Part shown: piece by piece, positions 9,745 to 18,532 of the stretch
How positions within the stretch are numbered: position 1 is the stretch's first letter
Layout of the letters: each line of letters begins with the position of its first letter
Assembly: GCA_034669965.1 (NCBI GenBank)
Contig: JAXMOK010000001.1
Span: 944,307-1,008,306 of the forward strand
Reading direction: 5' to 3'
Length of the DNA stretch: 64,000 bases
Source of the DNA: HXMU1420-13 sp034669965
GTDB lineage: Bacteria > Bacteroidota > Rhodothermia > Balneolales > Balneolaceae
Position numbers and translations under genes: made by a program
The notes under the pieces: model-generated
The model's database searches: none
What the model was told of the DNA's origin: nothing
Seen by the model: only the letters and a program-made list of their open reading frames with translations

Positions 9745-10854
9745 CTATTGTGCGGCTAATGCACTTTGCGATTCTACTACATTAATTCTCATTCCATTGT
9801 TGAGGAATGCCGAGCCAATGGTGATCAACTCATCTCCGGTTTCTAGTCCCGACTTTACAACCACATTGCTTTTATAGGATGGCCCCAGAGTAACTTCTTT
9901 TTCCATTGCCACTTCTTTACCTTCATCATTTTCACCCAATACATACGACACATAACGACCGTCTTTACTGTAAATAAATTCTTCGCTAACCACAATTACA
10001 TCGTTTTGTTGTAGTGTGTTTAATCGAATATTGGCAATCATATCTACTTTCATCCCGGCTTGCTTGGTCATGTCGATCTCGATACGGAATGTTCGGTTTT
10101 GTGGGTTGATGGAGTTCCCAACAAATGTGATGCGTTGCGAAAGCGTGTCTACATCTTGCGTGTCGAACCAAATTTCAACCTGATTGCCCTGCTGAATAGC
10201 GTTGGCATATCGTGCAGGAACACCCGCTGTTATTTTGAAGTTTTCTGATCCAATCAATCTTACAGCAGGAGCGCCGGGGCTCACCATTTCGCCCACTTCA
10301 AACATAATTTCTTCAACTACACCGCTAAATGGAGCTTTAATGCTGGTATTTTCCAAATCAACTTTTATCGATTCTAACGCCGAAGCACTTTGCTGGTACG
10401 CATATTTGGCATTCAGGTAATCTATCTCCGACCCAATTCCTTCTTCTGTATAGATCTTTTCTAGTCGTTCATAATTTTCTCTGGCTTGGCCAGTAATTGC
10501 CTCTAGTCGTGCCGCTTCTTGTTTCAGCTTTGCATCGTCGATTTTTAGGATGGTTTGTCCTGCACGCACTGCTTCACCTTCTTCAATGTTGTAGCGCAAT
10601 ACTTTCCCGCTTACTTCAGCAGAAATCATGATATCGTCGGAAGTTTCTACCATTCCCACAACTCGAACAAAGCTATTAAATTCAGATGGGCTGATACTTT
10701 GCGTGCGCACATTGACGGTTTTAACAAGCTCTTCGGTTTCCTGTTGAATTTCTTCAGGAGCAGAGCAAGCCGAAAGAAAGATCAATAAACTTAATATTGA
10801 TGCTAGATAATTGGTTTTCATGGGTGTGTTTGTATTCTGTATGTTTAATTTCAT
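9745..10854 (-). CDS. Efflux RND periplasmic adaptor subunit (membrane fusion protein)
   Basis: A 369-residue AcrA/HlyD-family adaptor. A lipoprotein signal ends at LSACS, so it is probably anchored to the inner membrane and bridges the RND pump to TolC. A biotinyl-lipoyl-like half motif (VLRYNIEEGEAVRAGQTILKID), a coiled-coil hairpin (about 110-165) and the returning half (IKAPFSGVVEEI) are visible, then beta-barrel and membrane-proximal domains. The ATG at 10854 overlaps the tolC stop as ATGA; an internal ATG at 10821 (residue 12) would give a more standard signal peptide, so the start is not settled. Confidence 0.92.
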   Translation of the reverse strand: MKLNIQNTNTPMKTNYLASILSLLIFLSACSAPEEIQQETEELVKTVNVRTQSISPSEFNSFVRVVGMVETSDDIMISAEVSGKVLRYNIEEGEAVRAGQTILKIDDAKLKQEAARLEAITGQARENYERLEKIYTEEGIGSEIDYLNAKYAYQQSASALESIKVDLENTSIKAPFSGVVEEIMFEVGEMVSPGAPAVRLIGSENFKITAGVPARYANAIQQGNQVEIWFDTQDVDTLSQRITFVGNSINPQNRTFRIEIDMTKQAGMKVDMIANIRLNTLQQNDVIVVSEEFIYSKDGRYVSYVLGENDEGKEVAMEKEVTLGPSYKSNVVVKSGLETGDELITIGSAFLNNGMRINVVESQSALAAQ

Positions 10855-12320
10855 TTGGATGGCTCCATATCAATAAAAGGAACAATACCGGTAGCAAGGT
10901 CATATTGTGCTTTAGCGGTTAAGTAATTGAACACCATAACTGCATAGTTTACTTCCGCCTGGCGCACCTGAACTTCGGCCTCGGTTACTTCGATTTGTGA
11001 TCCCAGTCCGTTATCAAATCGAAGTTTGGCTCGCTCATATCCTTCCTGTGCTTGATCAAGGGCAATTTTTCGAGCATTGGCTGTTTCAAAAGCCATGTTT
11101 AAATCTTCACTAGCTGATGCCACTTCGTTTTGAGCGCTTAATAGTCCTGCTCGATATTGTTCTTCTAAATCTTTTCGAGAAATCTGAGCTCGCTGCACAT
11201 CAGCAACACGTTTAAAACCTTCGAAAAGAGGTAAACTCAAATTAATCCCCAATGTTTGAAAACGAACTTTGTTTTCGAAAAAAGTGGGTGCATCAGGCTC
11301 CGCCGAACTCCATTGCAAATTGTAGGTAGCATTTAGCGTAGGTAGAAATCTACTCTGAATCGCTGTAATTTCTTGATCTTTTAAGTCAAGCTGTGCGTCA
11401 ATTGTACGTAAGTCTCCGCGATTGTCAGAAAGCAATGCTTCGTTTATCATTTGCTCTTGGTAGGTAAATGGATTCATTTGGTCTACCCGTTTGATATCGG
11501 CATTATTCTTATTAACGTCCTCACCGGCAAGTATATCAAAGTCATTTAAATTCCCTTCTACTTCAAAATCATATGCATAAGGCACACCGATTATGAATTT
11601 CAAGTTACGGTAGGCTTCCATCAAGCCATATTCTGCCTCAATTAATAAAGGCTTTTGATTGCTCAGCTGTACCTGAAGTTGAAGCACGGCATATTCATCA
11701 ACCAAACCTGCATCGCGCCGGCGTTGATTTTCAGAAAGGTTTTGCTCTAACCGTTTAATTTGAGATTGCTGCAAACGCAGTTGTTCTTTGGCAACCAATA
11801 CTTGGTAATAGGCAATTCTTGTTTGTGTAACGATCTGCTGGCTTACTGCTCGGAAATTCTCATCCTGAACGGTTCGGTAAACGGTAGCTGAGCTTAATCC
11901 AATAATCGTTTCGCCACGAAACAATGTTTGTGTGACCGTAAAACCACCTTGCCAATTATTATCGGTACCGAAAGCGACTGGAACCAATGTTCCTGGCTGC
12001 CCCCCAAAAAACTCACCCGGTAAAAATGATACCGGAATCTCGATGTTTCTGGTATAATTTAAAGAGGATGAAATATTCGGGTAAATATTACTGTAAGCTA
12101 TTTTTACTAATTCGTCAGAATCTTCGGTAGCTAATAAAGCGCGTTTAACATCCGGGTTATTTGCCAGCGCCATTTGAATTGCTTTCGATAACGTAAGATT
12201 ATCAGTGCCGGATTGTTGAGCCTGAACATTTGAAGCCGGAGCAACAATGATGCTAAACAGAAGCACCGTAACCCAAACCCCTAATTTTTTTGTCATGTTG
12301 AATATGTTAGTATTAGTCAT
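10851..12320 (-). CDS. TolC family outer membrane efflux protein
   Basis: A 489-residue outer membrane channel protein with a signal peptide ending NVQAQ and two related halves of long coiled helices, typical of TolC/OEP. The motif GLVDEYAVLQLQVQLSN in the first half and GLGSQIEVTEAEVQVRQAEVN in the second are the repeated helix-turn segments of the family. An alternative ATG lies at residue 9. It is second in the tetR-tolC-adaptor-RND unit and overlaps the adaptor start by four bases, so the products are likely made together as one tripartite pump. Confidence 0.92.
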   Translation of the reverse strand: MTNTNIFNMTKKLGVWVTVLLFSIIVAPASNVQAQQSGTDNLTLSKAIQMALANNPDVKRALLATEDSDELVKIAYSNIYPNISSSLNYTRNIEIPVSFLPGEFFGGQPGTLVPVAFGTDNNWQGGFTVTQTLFRGETIIGLSSATVYRTVQDENFRAVSQQIVTQTRIAYYQVLVAKEQLRLQQSQIKRLEQNLSENQRRRDAGLVDEYAVLQLQVQLSNQKPLLIEAEYGLMEAYRNLKFIIGVPYAYDFEVEGNLNDFDILAGEDVNKNNADIKRVDQMNPFTYQEQMINEALLSDNRGDLRTIDAQLDLKDQEITAIQSRFLPTLNATYNLQWSSAEPDAPTFFENKVRFQTLGINLSLPLFEGFKRVADVQRAQISRKDLEEQYRAGLLSAQNEVASASEDLNMAFETANARKIALDQAQEGYERAKLRFDNGLGSQIEVTEAEVQVRQAEVNYAVMVFNYLTAKAQYDLATGIVPFIDMEPSK

Positions 12321-12335
12321 CGGTTTTTTCGGTGA

Positions 12336-13067
12336 TCAACTACGAGTGTTTAGTGATTGTGTTTCAATAAATGACTGAGAGTCAGCAACTTTTTTCCTTT
12401 CTGATTGTATTCCGCATCCAATTAGCTTCATGTAACTCTTGAACATGGTTTCCAGATCAATCCCCAGATTATCGAGTAATTTAAAGTGGCTGGTATTTTG
12501 ATGCATATACGCTGTATTCACAACACCGTGTGATGTTGCCCAAAGCAATATAGCAAGTTCATTCGAATCATAGGTATTGTTGATCGAGCCATCTTGCATC
12601 CCAATCTGAATTGCTCGAACCATCACTCTAAAACCTTCCTGCCGATTCTGCGCACACAACCCAATATACTTACTGTTTTTGGCTTGATCGGTGTCTTTAT
12701 AATTTTCGAGGAATCGCATTGCTCTGAAAAATTCAGGATGCTCGGAGGCAAACGTCAGATAGTTACTACCTATCTGATACACCATTTCTAAACCCGATAT
12801 ATTTTCGGTTAACACTTTGGTAGTCATTGCGTTCATCATTTCTGATGCTTTATGGCAAATACCCAGTACTAAATCGGTTTTATTGTTGAAGTACAAATAA
12901 AGTGAACCCTTGCTAACTTCAGCACGTTCTGCCACCTCATCCATATTAAGCTGATCCAGCCCTTTTTCCAGAATCAGCTTTTGCGCCTCTTCCAGAATCA
13001 TTGCGCGCTTCATTTCCTTTTCGCGCTCTTTTCTTTCGGTTATTCCCATATACTGACTTTGAGTCAT
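12336..13067 (-). CDS. TetR/AcrR family transcriptional regulator
   Basis: About 243 residues. The N-terminal helix-turn-helix (LNMDEVAERAEVSKGSLYLYFNNKTDL) is the standard TetR DNA-binding domain; the C-terminal part is a ligand/dimer domain. I prefer the ATG at 13067 over a TTG at 13085 because a perfect inverted repeat that looks like its operator covers 13084-13101. It is the first gene of the efflux operon, 15 bases before tolC, so it probably represses its own operon and is released by a pump substrate; this is inference. Confidence 0.9.
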   Translation of the reverse strand: MTQSQYMGITERKEREKEMKRAMILEEAQKLILEKGLDQLNMDEVAERAEVSKGSLYLYFNNKTDLVLGICHKASEMMNAMTTKVLTENISGLEMVYQIGSNYLTFASEHPEFFRAMRFLENYKDTDQAKNSKYIGLCAQNRQEGFRVMVRAIQIGMQDGSINNTYDSNELAILLWATSHGVVNTAYMHQNTSHFKLLDNLGIDLETMFKSYMKLIGCGIQSERKKVADSQSFIETQSLNTRS

Positions 13068-13083
13068 TTTTTGAATTCGGGTC

Positions 13084-13101
13084 AAAAGGTACGCACCTTT
13101 T
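13084..13101. promoter_or_regulatory. Candidate TetR operator
   Basis: A perfect 7-base inverted repeat, AAAAGGT / ACCTTTT with a four-base spacer, lies just upstream of the regulator start and in the divergent gap with a DMT transporter gene. Position and symmetry fit autorepression by the adjacent TetR protein. No second copy was noticed in the gap. Confidence 0.5.
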
Positions 13102-13197
13102 TATCATTTTCCCAATAAGAGATTGCTAAACAATCCTGATTCCATCTGTGTTCCACTTAAGCTAAATGCGTATTATTGGGAACACCAATAAATTTCC

Positions 13198-14073
13198 TTG
13201 GCCAGAAAATACCTCACCGAACTCAGTCTTATTATTGTTGCCGTTATTTGGGCGCTCAACTTCAGTATTATCAAAGTAACGCTCGAAGAAATTGGCCCCT
13301 TTGCATTTAACGCCTTACGCTTTGTGTTTGCCGCCGCTCTGTTAATCGGGGTTACTAAATGGCGAGGATTTAAAGTAATCGTTAAAAAAGAACATCTCAT
13401 TCCCATAATCGGAATTGGACTGGTAGGCAACTTGGTATATCAAGTGTTGTTTATCGTGGGCGTTAATCTCACCAATGCAGCAAATTCGGCCGTTATCTTA
13501 GGCACTATTCCCGTTTGGATTGCGCTGATGGCTCATCTTTTTACGGATGAAAAGCTCAGCACTATTAAAACACTTGGAATCACTTTCGCTTTCATCGGAG
13601 TTGGTTTGATTATTTTCGGTCGCAGTTCGGGATTCAGTTTCTCTGGTACAAGTGCCTTAGGCGATGTCATTGTACTTTTATCCGCAATCGCGTGGGCTGC
13701 ATACACCATCTTATCCAAAAAGTATCTCAAAGAATATAACTCCTCGCAGTATTCTGCTTTCATTTCATTGATTGGAGTAATTGCGCTAGTGTTAGGTGGG
13801 ATTCCGGATCTCCTAAAAACGGATTTTTCCGGCATCTCACTCGCGGGCTATGGCGGAATATTATATAGCGGATTCCTTTCTGTGGGGCTCGCTTATCTCA
13901 TTTGGAATCGAGGCGTACATAAAATTGGTGCAGTCCGTACGGCGGCTTATCAAAACCTGGTACCAGTACTCGGCGTGGTCTTTGGCGTGGTTTTATTGAA
14001 TGAAAGTTTAAACCTGTTACAATATCTGGGCTCAGGCTCCGTACTGGTTGGCATCTATTTATCCCGAATTTAA
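13198..14073 (+). CDS. DMT family (EamA) transporter
   Basis: A 291-residue protein with about ten TM segments in two EamA repeats (about 6-135 and 150-290). The start is a TTG at 13198: an in-frame stop lies only three codons upstream and no ATG or GTG is present in that interval. The sequence is not especially close to the other DMT gene at 4.9-5.8 kb. It is divergent from the efflux operon and could share its regulator, but nothing shows this directly. Substrate unknown. Confidence 0.87.
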   Translation: MARKYLTELSLIIVAVIWALNFSIIKVTLEEIGPFAFNALRFVFAAALLIGVTKWRGFKVIVKKEHLIPIIGIGLVGNLVYQVLFIVGVNLTNAANSAVILGTIPVWIALMAHLFTDEKLSTIKTLGITFAFIGVGLIIFGRSSGFSFSGTSALGDVIVLLSAIAWAAYTILSKKYLKEYNSSQYSAFISLIGVIALVLGGIPDLLKTDFSGISLAGYGGILYSGFLSVGLAYLIWNRGVHKIGAVRTAAYQNLVPVLGVVFGVVLLNESLNLLQYLGSGSVLVGIYLSRI

Positions 14074-14134
14074 TTGTATGAGCGACCGGCAAAGTCGTAT
14101 ATTCGCTTTCATTCTTAAAAAATCAGTCTGCAGA

Positions 14135-15931
14135 ATGTCCTATTTCGCCCGTTCTTTCGGAGCACTTTTTATATTTCTATTTCTTTTATCATCTACGCTA
14201 ACTGCTCAATTTCAGTCTAATCAGACCCAACAAAGCCAACCAACAGGCATGGGGAATTTGTTTTATGTAGATGAAGCTGGCCTAGCTTTAATTCAAACTG
14301 CGTCACCTCTAGATCAATTCATCGACCCTGATAATTATTATTTAGGTCCTTACGATGTGCTTTCCATTCAAGGTAACGGATTGGTAGAATTTAGTTATCG
14401 TGCATTAGTGGTTAATGCCAGTGGTGACATCAATGCACCTTTAATTGGCACGGTTTCTATAAAGGGGAAATCACTTACTGAAGCAAAAGACATTATAAAA
14501 GACGCTTTTGCCGGGCAAATTAAAGACACCGAAGTAACCATAACGTTAGACCAACCACGCCCTGTAAGCGTGCATATTGGTGGTAATATTCCAAACCCAG
14601 GCCGATATGTTGTCCCTGCCGGTACTCGATATGATGCCTTGGTAACTGGGATCAGAGTAGAAGATATGGTGATCACGCCATTGATTAATCAAACGGCTGA
14701 ATCCATTTTGCAAGCCACAGCTCAACGCCCTTCTTATTCGGGCTTGAATTTCGACAAACTCGATGCGAAAGAACAATCGGAGGCAGAAATTCAAAACGAT
14801 GAATTAACAAAAATAAGTCAGCAATATGATTTACGATATGTGAAGGTAACCCCGCTTTATGGCGAGGAGCACTTTGTAGATTTAGCTGGTTATTTCAACA
14901 GCGGGAATCCTGATTTTGCCCCTTTTATTCAGGATGGCGATCACGTCACGTTGATCAATGCCTCATCTGACCGCGCCACTGTTAGCATTTCGGGCGCAGT
15001 AAATAATCCGTTTAACGGTTCTTTTCGTGTAGATGACACTATCGAGCAACTCTTAGATATTGCAGGTGGATTAAGCCCCGATGCAGATTCATCAAACATA
15101 ATTCGCATTCGCCCTGAAAACGGTGATTTTATTCGAACTGAGTTGCCAATTTCGGCCGTAGATAAAGTTCAGCCCGGCGATCAATATATCGTTCGGTATC
15201 GCCAAACAGATAATACAACCGGATCGGTCTCGATTGAAGGGGAAGTGGATTTACCGGGGTCTTTCACCATTCGTAATTCTGAAACTAACATAGCTCAACT
15301 ACTTGAAATGGCAGGCGGATTAACCGATGACGCCTTACCAAACGGTGCGTATTTAATTAGAAGTGCAAAAGATAACCGTGGCGTGAACTCAGCTAGTTCA
15401 ATCAATCTATCGTTATTAGGTCGAAGCTCTGATCAGTTCCTTGAAGGCTACGATTATCTTGAATTTGAACAAGCTTTGAACCCAAATCGTATGGCAGTTG
15501 ATTTAACTTCGGCTACCGTACTTGAAAACACTAAGCTTAGAAATGGCGATCGTATTTTCATTCCTAAAGATGAAAACACCATTTCAATTCTTGGCCAGGT
15601 TAATATTCCCGGATTCTACAATTTTGAACCCACTTTTTCGGTTCAGGATTACCTTTCTGCTGCAAATGGGCTAACCATTGCCGCCGATGCCGAACGGATA
15701 TTCATCATTAAAGCAGGAAGCCGAGCCTGGTATAAACCAGCAGAAACTAACCTTCAATCCGGCGATATTATCTTCGTGGATCGTATTCCATTCGAAGATG
15801 TGAGTACTGGGAGGAATTACGCCATTAATCTACAACGATTAAGAACCGATAGAACCAGATTAATCCTAGCAGGAATTAGCGCAGCTACAAGTATTATAAC
15901 TGCCTATGTTGCGATAAGAAGATTGAATTAG
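14135..15931 (+). CDS. Wza-like polysaccharide export protein with SLBB repeats
   Basis: The frame is open from 14048, but the ATG at 14135 (598 residues) begins a clean signal peptide ending STLTAQ, while the earlier ATG would overlap the transporter gene upstream. A polysaccharide-export domain (about residues 60-165, with LGPYDVLSIQG) is followed by at least three SLBB domains (VSISGAVNNPF, VSIEGEVDLPG, ISILGQVNIPG). A hydrophobic C-terminal segment (ILAGISAATSIITAYVAI) may be the outer-membrane helix. It would form the outer membrane pore for capsule or exopolysaccharide. It converges with, and overlaps by 38 bases, the O-antigen ligase family gene. Confidence 0.88.
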   Translation: MSYFARSFGALFIFLFLLSSTLTAQFQSNQTQQSQPTGMGNLFYVDEAGLALIQTASPLDQFIDPDNYYLGPYDVLSIQGNGLVEFSYRALVVNASGDINAPLIGTVSIKGKSLTEAKDIIKDAFAGQIKDTEVTITLDQPRPVSVHIGGNIPNPGRYVVPAGTRYDALVTGIRVEDMVITPLINQTAESILQATAQRPSYSGLNFDKLDAKEQSEAEIQNDELTKISQQYDLRYVKVTPLYGEEHFVDLAGYFNSGNPDFAPFIQDGDHVTLINASSDRATVSISGAVNNPFNGSFRVDDTIEQLLDIAGGLSPDADSSNIIRIRPENGDFIRTELPISAVDKVQPGDQYIVRYRQTDNTTGSVSIEGEVDLPGSFTIRNSETNIAQLLEMAGGLTDDALPNGAYLIRSAKDNRGVNSASSINLSLLGRSSDQFLEGYDYLEFEQALNPNRMAVDLTSATVLENTKLRNGDRIFIPKDENTISILGQVNIPGFYNFEPTFSVQDYLSAANGLTIAADAERIFIIKAGSRAWYKPAETNLQSGDIIFVDRIPFEDVSTGRNYAINLQRLRTDRTRLILAGISAATSIITAYVAIRRLN

Positions 15932-17243
15932 GAGATGGCTTAGTTCTATCGGTATCAAGATTTAATTTCATCAATAAGATTAGTCCGATAGTCAAATAAA
16001 CGTTGGCGTCATAGAGAGCCCCACCATAAAATTGATAAAATATTAAATATGCTATTAGAGTGGCAACTAATGCCAAGCTAAGATGTTTATTATCCCTACT
16101 TGTATTGCTTATTAGGTAAATCCCATCTCGAAAAAGCTTATATAAAATGAACAAAAATATTAAGATGCCAATCACACCAAGTTCAGCCAATACTGTATAA
16201 AAAATATTATGTGGCTTGACTACCCCTACAGATTCCTGAGTACTAAAATATTGTACAAAGTTCTCAGAAAAGGCCCCAAATCCTACCCCCAACATATTTG
16301 AATCAATAAACATTGCTAATGCACCCGATCCAAGCATCAATCTTATATTTGAAGATGTATCAATATTTCCACTAAACACTTCTAGTATTCGCCCACCATA
16401 AAGTAAAAACGAATCTCTAAACGACGGGATGAGCGTTATTACAACAAGACCTATTAGAGATATTACTGTAAGCTGTGGTATTTTTCTCAAATAAATAGTT
16501 ATAAATATTAATGATATACCGAGTGAAAAAAATGCACTTCTTGAATACGACGAGACTAGGCCTATAATTAGAACTACTAATATTAAAGAAAATAACACTT
16601 TAGTTTTAGTTTCTTTTTGCTCTAAAACACTTATGAAACAATATATCATTGGTAAAAAGAGTGCTGCAGCAAACCTATTTGGATCAGCATATAAACCTCC
16701 GGCGCTTGCTCTATCAATTTTTAATCCAGAGCTAAGTAAATTTTGTATTGCTATTTCAGGATTTAAAATATTTTCAAGTATTGAAATAATTGATATAAAT
16801 ACAGCTGTAGAAATAACAACATTCATTAAAACATTTAATGACTTTTTTGATGCATTTATTTGAATAATAAAAAACACAAAAATAGATAGTACTGTAAATC
16901 GCAATAGATTAATTAATCCACCCTCAATACCTTTTGAATAAAAAAGTGAAACAGAGATTAACACTAAGAATACTATAATTGATGGGTAGTAACCTGCAGA
17001 GCGTAATTTTTGATCAAAAAAGAAAAATTTCAACGAACTTAAACCAATGAATACTGTCAATACTATTTGGAACAGTGAGATCGGAAAACTCTCTCCAAAC
17101 ACTATTAATAATACACCTGAACTTATTATTGCAGCGGATATTGAAACTAACGCCCATTCTACTTCAATTATACTTTTGCTAAAATAGTACGTACAAACAA
17201 TCGAAATCACGATCGCATAAACAAGAACCAACGATTGTATCAT
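15894..17243 (-). CDS. O-antigen ligase / Wzy-like polymerase family protein
   Basis: A 449-residue polytopic membrane protein with ten or more hydrophobic segments. The large periplasmic loop near residues 270-350 contains LGVGFGAFSENF and VKPHNIFYTVLAELG, the region with the conserved His of the Wzy_C (O-antigen ligase) family. Such enzymes polymerise or ligate undecaprenyl-linked glycans at the periplasmic face. It follows the Wzz-like gene by 7 bases, suggesting a Wzx/Wzy-type pathway with the flippase next door. Ligase and polymerase roles cannot be separated by sequence. Confidence 0.83.
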   Translation of the reverse strand: MIQSLVLVYAIVISIVCTYYFSKSIIEVEWALVSISAAIISSGVLLIVFGESFPISLFQIVLTVFIGLSSLKFFFFDQKLRSAGYYPSIIVFLVLISVSLFYSKGIEGGLINLLRFTVLSIFVFFIIQINASKKSLNVLMNVVISTAVFISIISILENILNPEIAIQNLLSSGLKIDRASAGGLYADPNRFAAALFLPMIYCFISVLEQKETKTKVLFSLILVVLIIGLVSSYSRSAFFSLGISLIFITIYLRKIPQLTVISLIGLVVITLIPSFRDSFLLYGGRILEVFSGNIDTSSNIRLMLGSGALAMFIDSNMLGVGFGAFSENFVQYFSTQESVGVVKPHNIFYTVLAELGVIGILIFLFILYKLFRDGIYLISNTSRDNKHLSLALVATLIAYLIFYQFYGGALYDANVYLTIGLILLMKLNLDTDRTKPSPNSIFLSQHRQL

Positions 17244-17250
17244 TTAGCTT

Positions 17251-18414
17251 CTATGAGTTAATCAAACTCTTAATCTTATTTATTTCTGAATCATCCCTTT
17301 TTGACGACTCGATATATAACACCATTAATGCTGAAAGAAATAATGATACCATAAACCCTGCAATCACTATATATGCTCTCTTAGGCTTATATTTATATGT
17401 AGGAAGGTCCGGCTCGTCAATGATCTTTAATCCACTGTTACTATTTAACAAATAAAGTTCCTGTTGTTCTAATTGAGGAACAATAAACTCAAAAATAGTA
17501 TTTTGGATCTCTACCTCCCTATACAATCTTGCATAACTTAGAAACAAATCAGGTACATCCATCAAGTTTGGTGATGCAAAATTTATCTCGTCTACAGAAT
17601 TTGACCTATCGATCAGTTCATTATATTTATTTTCCAGAGTATTAATTTCTGCCTTTATAGATTTAAATTGAGATGAAGACTCACCAAAATTTATTTTTAC
17701 CAATTCTAACTGAATCTCTTTTTCAATTAAATTTTGCTTCACAAGGGCTATGCTTTCAATTAAAACTGACAACTGAGAATCTATTTCAAAAATCCCATAG
17801 GTATTTTGAAATTCATTTAATGCTTGTTCTGCTTTTAACAAATCTAGCTGATTTTTTTGATAGCGCTTTCGAATTAATTCTAGGCTATATCTACTATTTT
17901 CATTATTTATACTCTCCATTCGGCTTGATAGAAACTGGAGTATATATTCATTCATAGCTTGTGCAAGCTCGGGAGACTCATCAATTACCCCAATTTTTAC
18001 ACTTACTATAGGATTAAAGCCTAGCCCCCCTTCTCTAACTTCCTCAATATTAATACGCTCATTCAATTTTTTGTATAAACTCTCTTTATACTCTTCTTCA
18101 TATCTATTGAACAAATCAAATTCAGTAATCAATGAATCTTTAAGCGACTGGCTATTTAATATTACTAATATTGTTTCTCCACCCACCTTTCTTTGCCCCG
18201 CATTTATTGAACCTATGCTTTGTAAAATTCCTCCAAAACTTCCTAAAGATTGATTCGTTTGTATGACTTCAGAAGTGGATAAATAAGTTTTAGTTAAAAC
18301 TAAACTTATTAGAAGTGAAACAGTTGTAATCAAAAAAACAGTGCTGACTACTAACTTGGCATTTTTAATAAAGGGGATAACTACATCAGAGATTTTAAAT
18401 GATTCTTTCGCCAC
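17251..18414 (-). CDS. Wzz-like chain length determinant protein
   Basis: A 387-residue protein with a TM segment at about 20-40, a long periplasmic region predicted as coiled coil (about 150-260) and a second TM segment at about 345-365 (AYIVIAGFMVSLFLSALMVL), the plan of Wzz/PCP polysaccharide co-polymerases. No tyrosine kinase domain is fused. The start is GTG at 18414; there is no better ATG near it. It probably sets chain length for the polymer made by the downstream Wzy-like protein. It is divergent from the flippase gene. Confidence 0.85.
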   Translation of the reverse strand: MAKESFKISDVVIPFIKNAKLVVSTVFLITTVSLLISLVLTKTYLSTSEVIQTNQSLGSFGGILQSIGSINAGQRKVGGETILVILNSQSLKDSLITEFDLFNRYEEEYKESLYKKLNERINIEEVREGGLGFNPIVSVKIGVIDESPELAQAMNEYILQFLSSRMESINNENSRYSLELIRKRYQKNQLDLLKAEQALNEFQNTYGIFEIDSQLSVLIESIALVKQNLIEKEIQLELVKINFGESSSQFKSIKAEINTLENKYNELIDRSNSVDEINFASPNLMDVPDLFLSYARLYREVEIQNTIFEFIVPQLEQQELYLLNSNSGLKIIDEPDLPTYKYKPKRAYIVIAGFMVSLFLSALMVLYIESSKRDDSEINKIKSLINS

Positions 18415-18532
18415 TTATATTTCAATTATATTAATTCAATATTTAGAATGAATATAGGTATCATTTGCAATAGTTTTGTCTTTTGTAAAACAGATAAATT
18501 ATCTATCAACACAAAATCAAAATATCTAGGTT

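Noticed and set aside
9374..9877. A 167-codon plus-strand frame
   Set aside because: Antisense to the RND and adaptor genes, low-complexity, without any start context or family signal.
14048..14134. Start of the Wza-like gene at 14048
   Set aside because: It would overlap the preceding transporter gene and place 29 polar residues before a normal signal peptide; ATG 14135 fits better.
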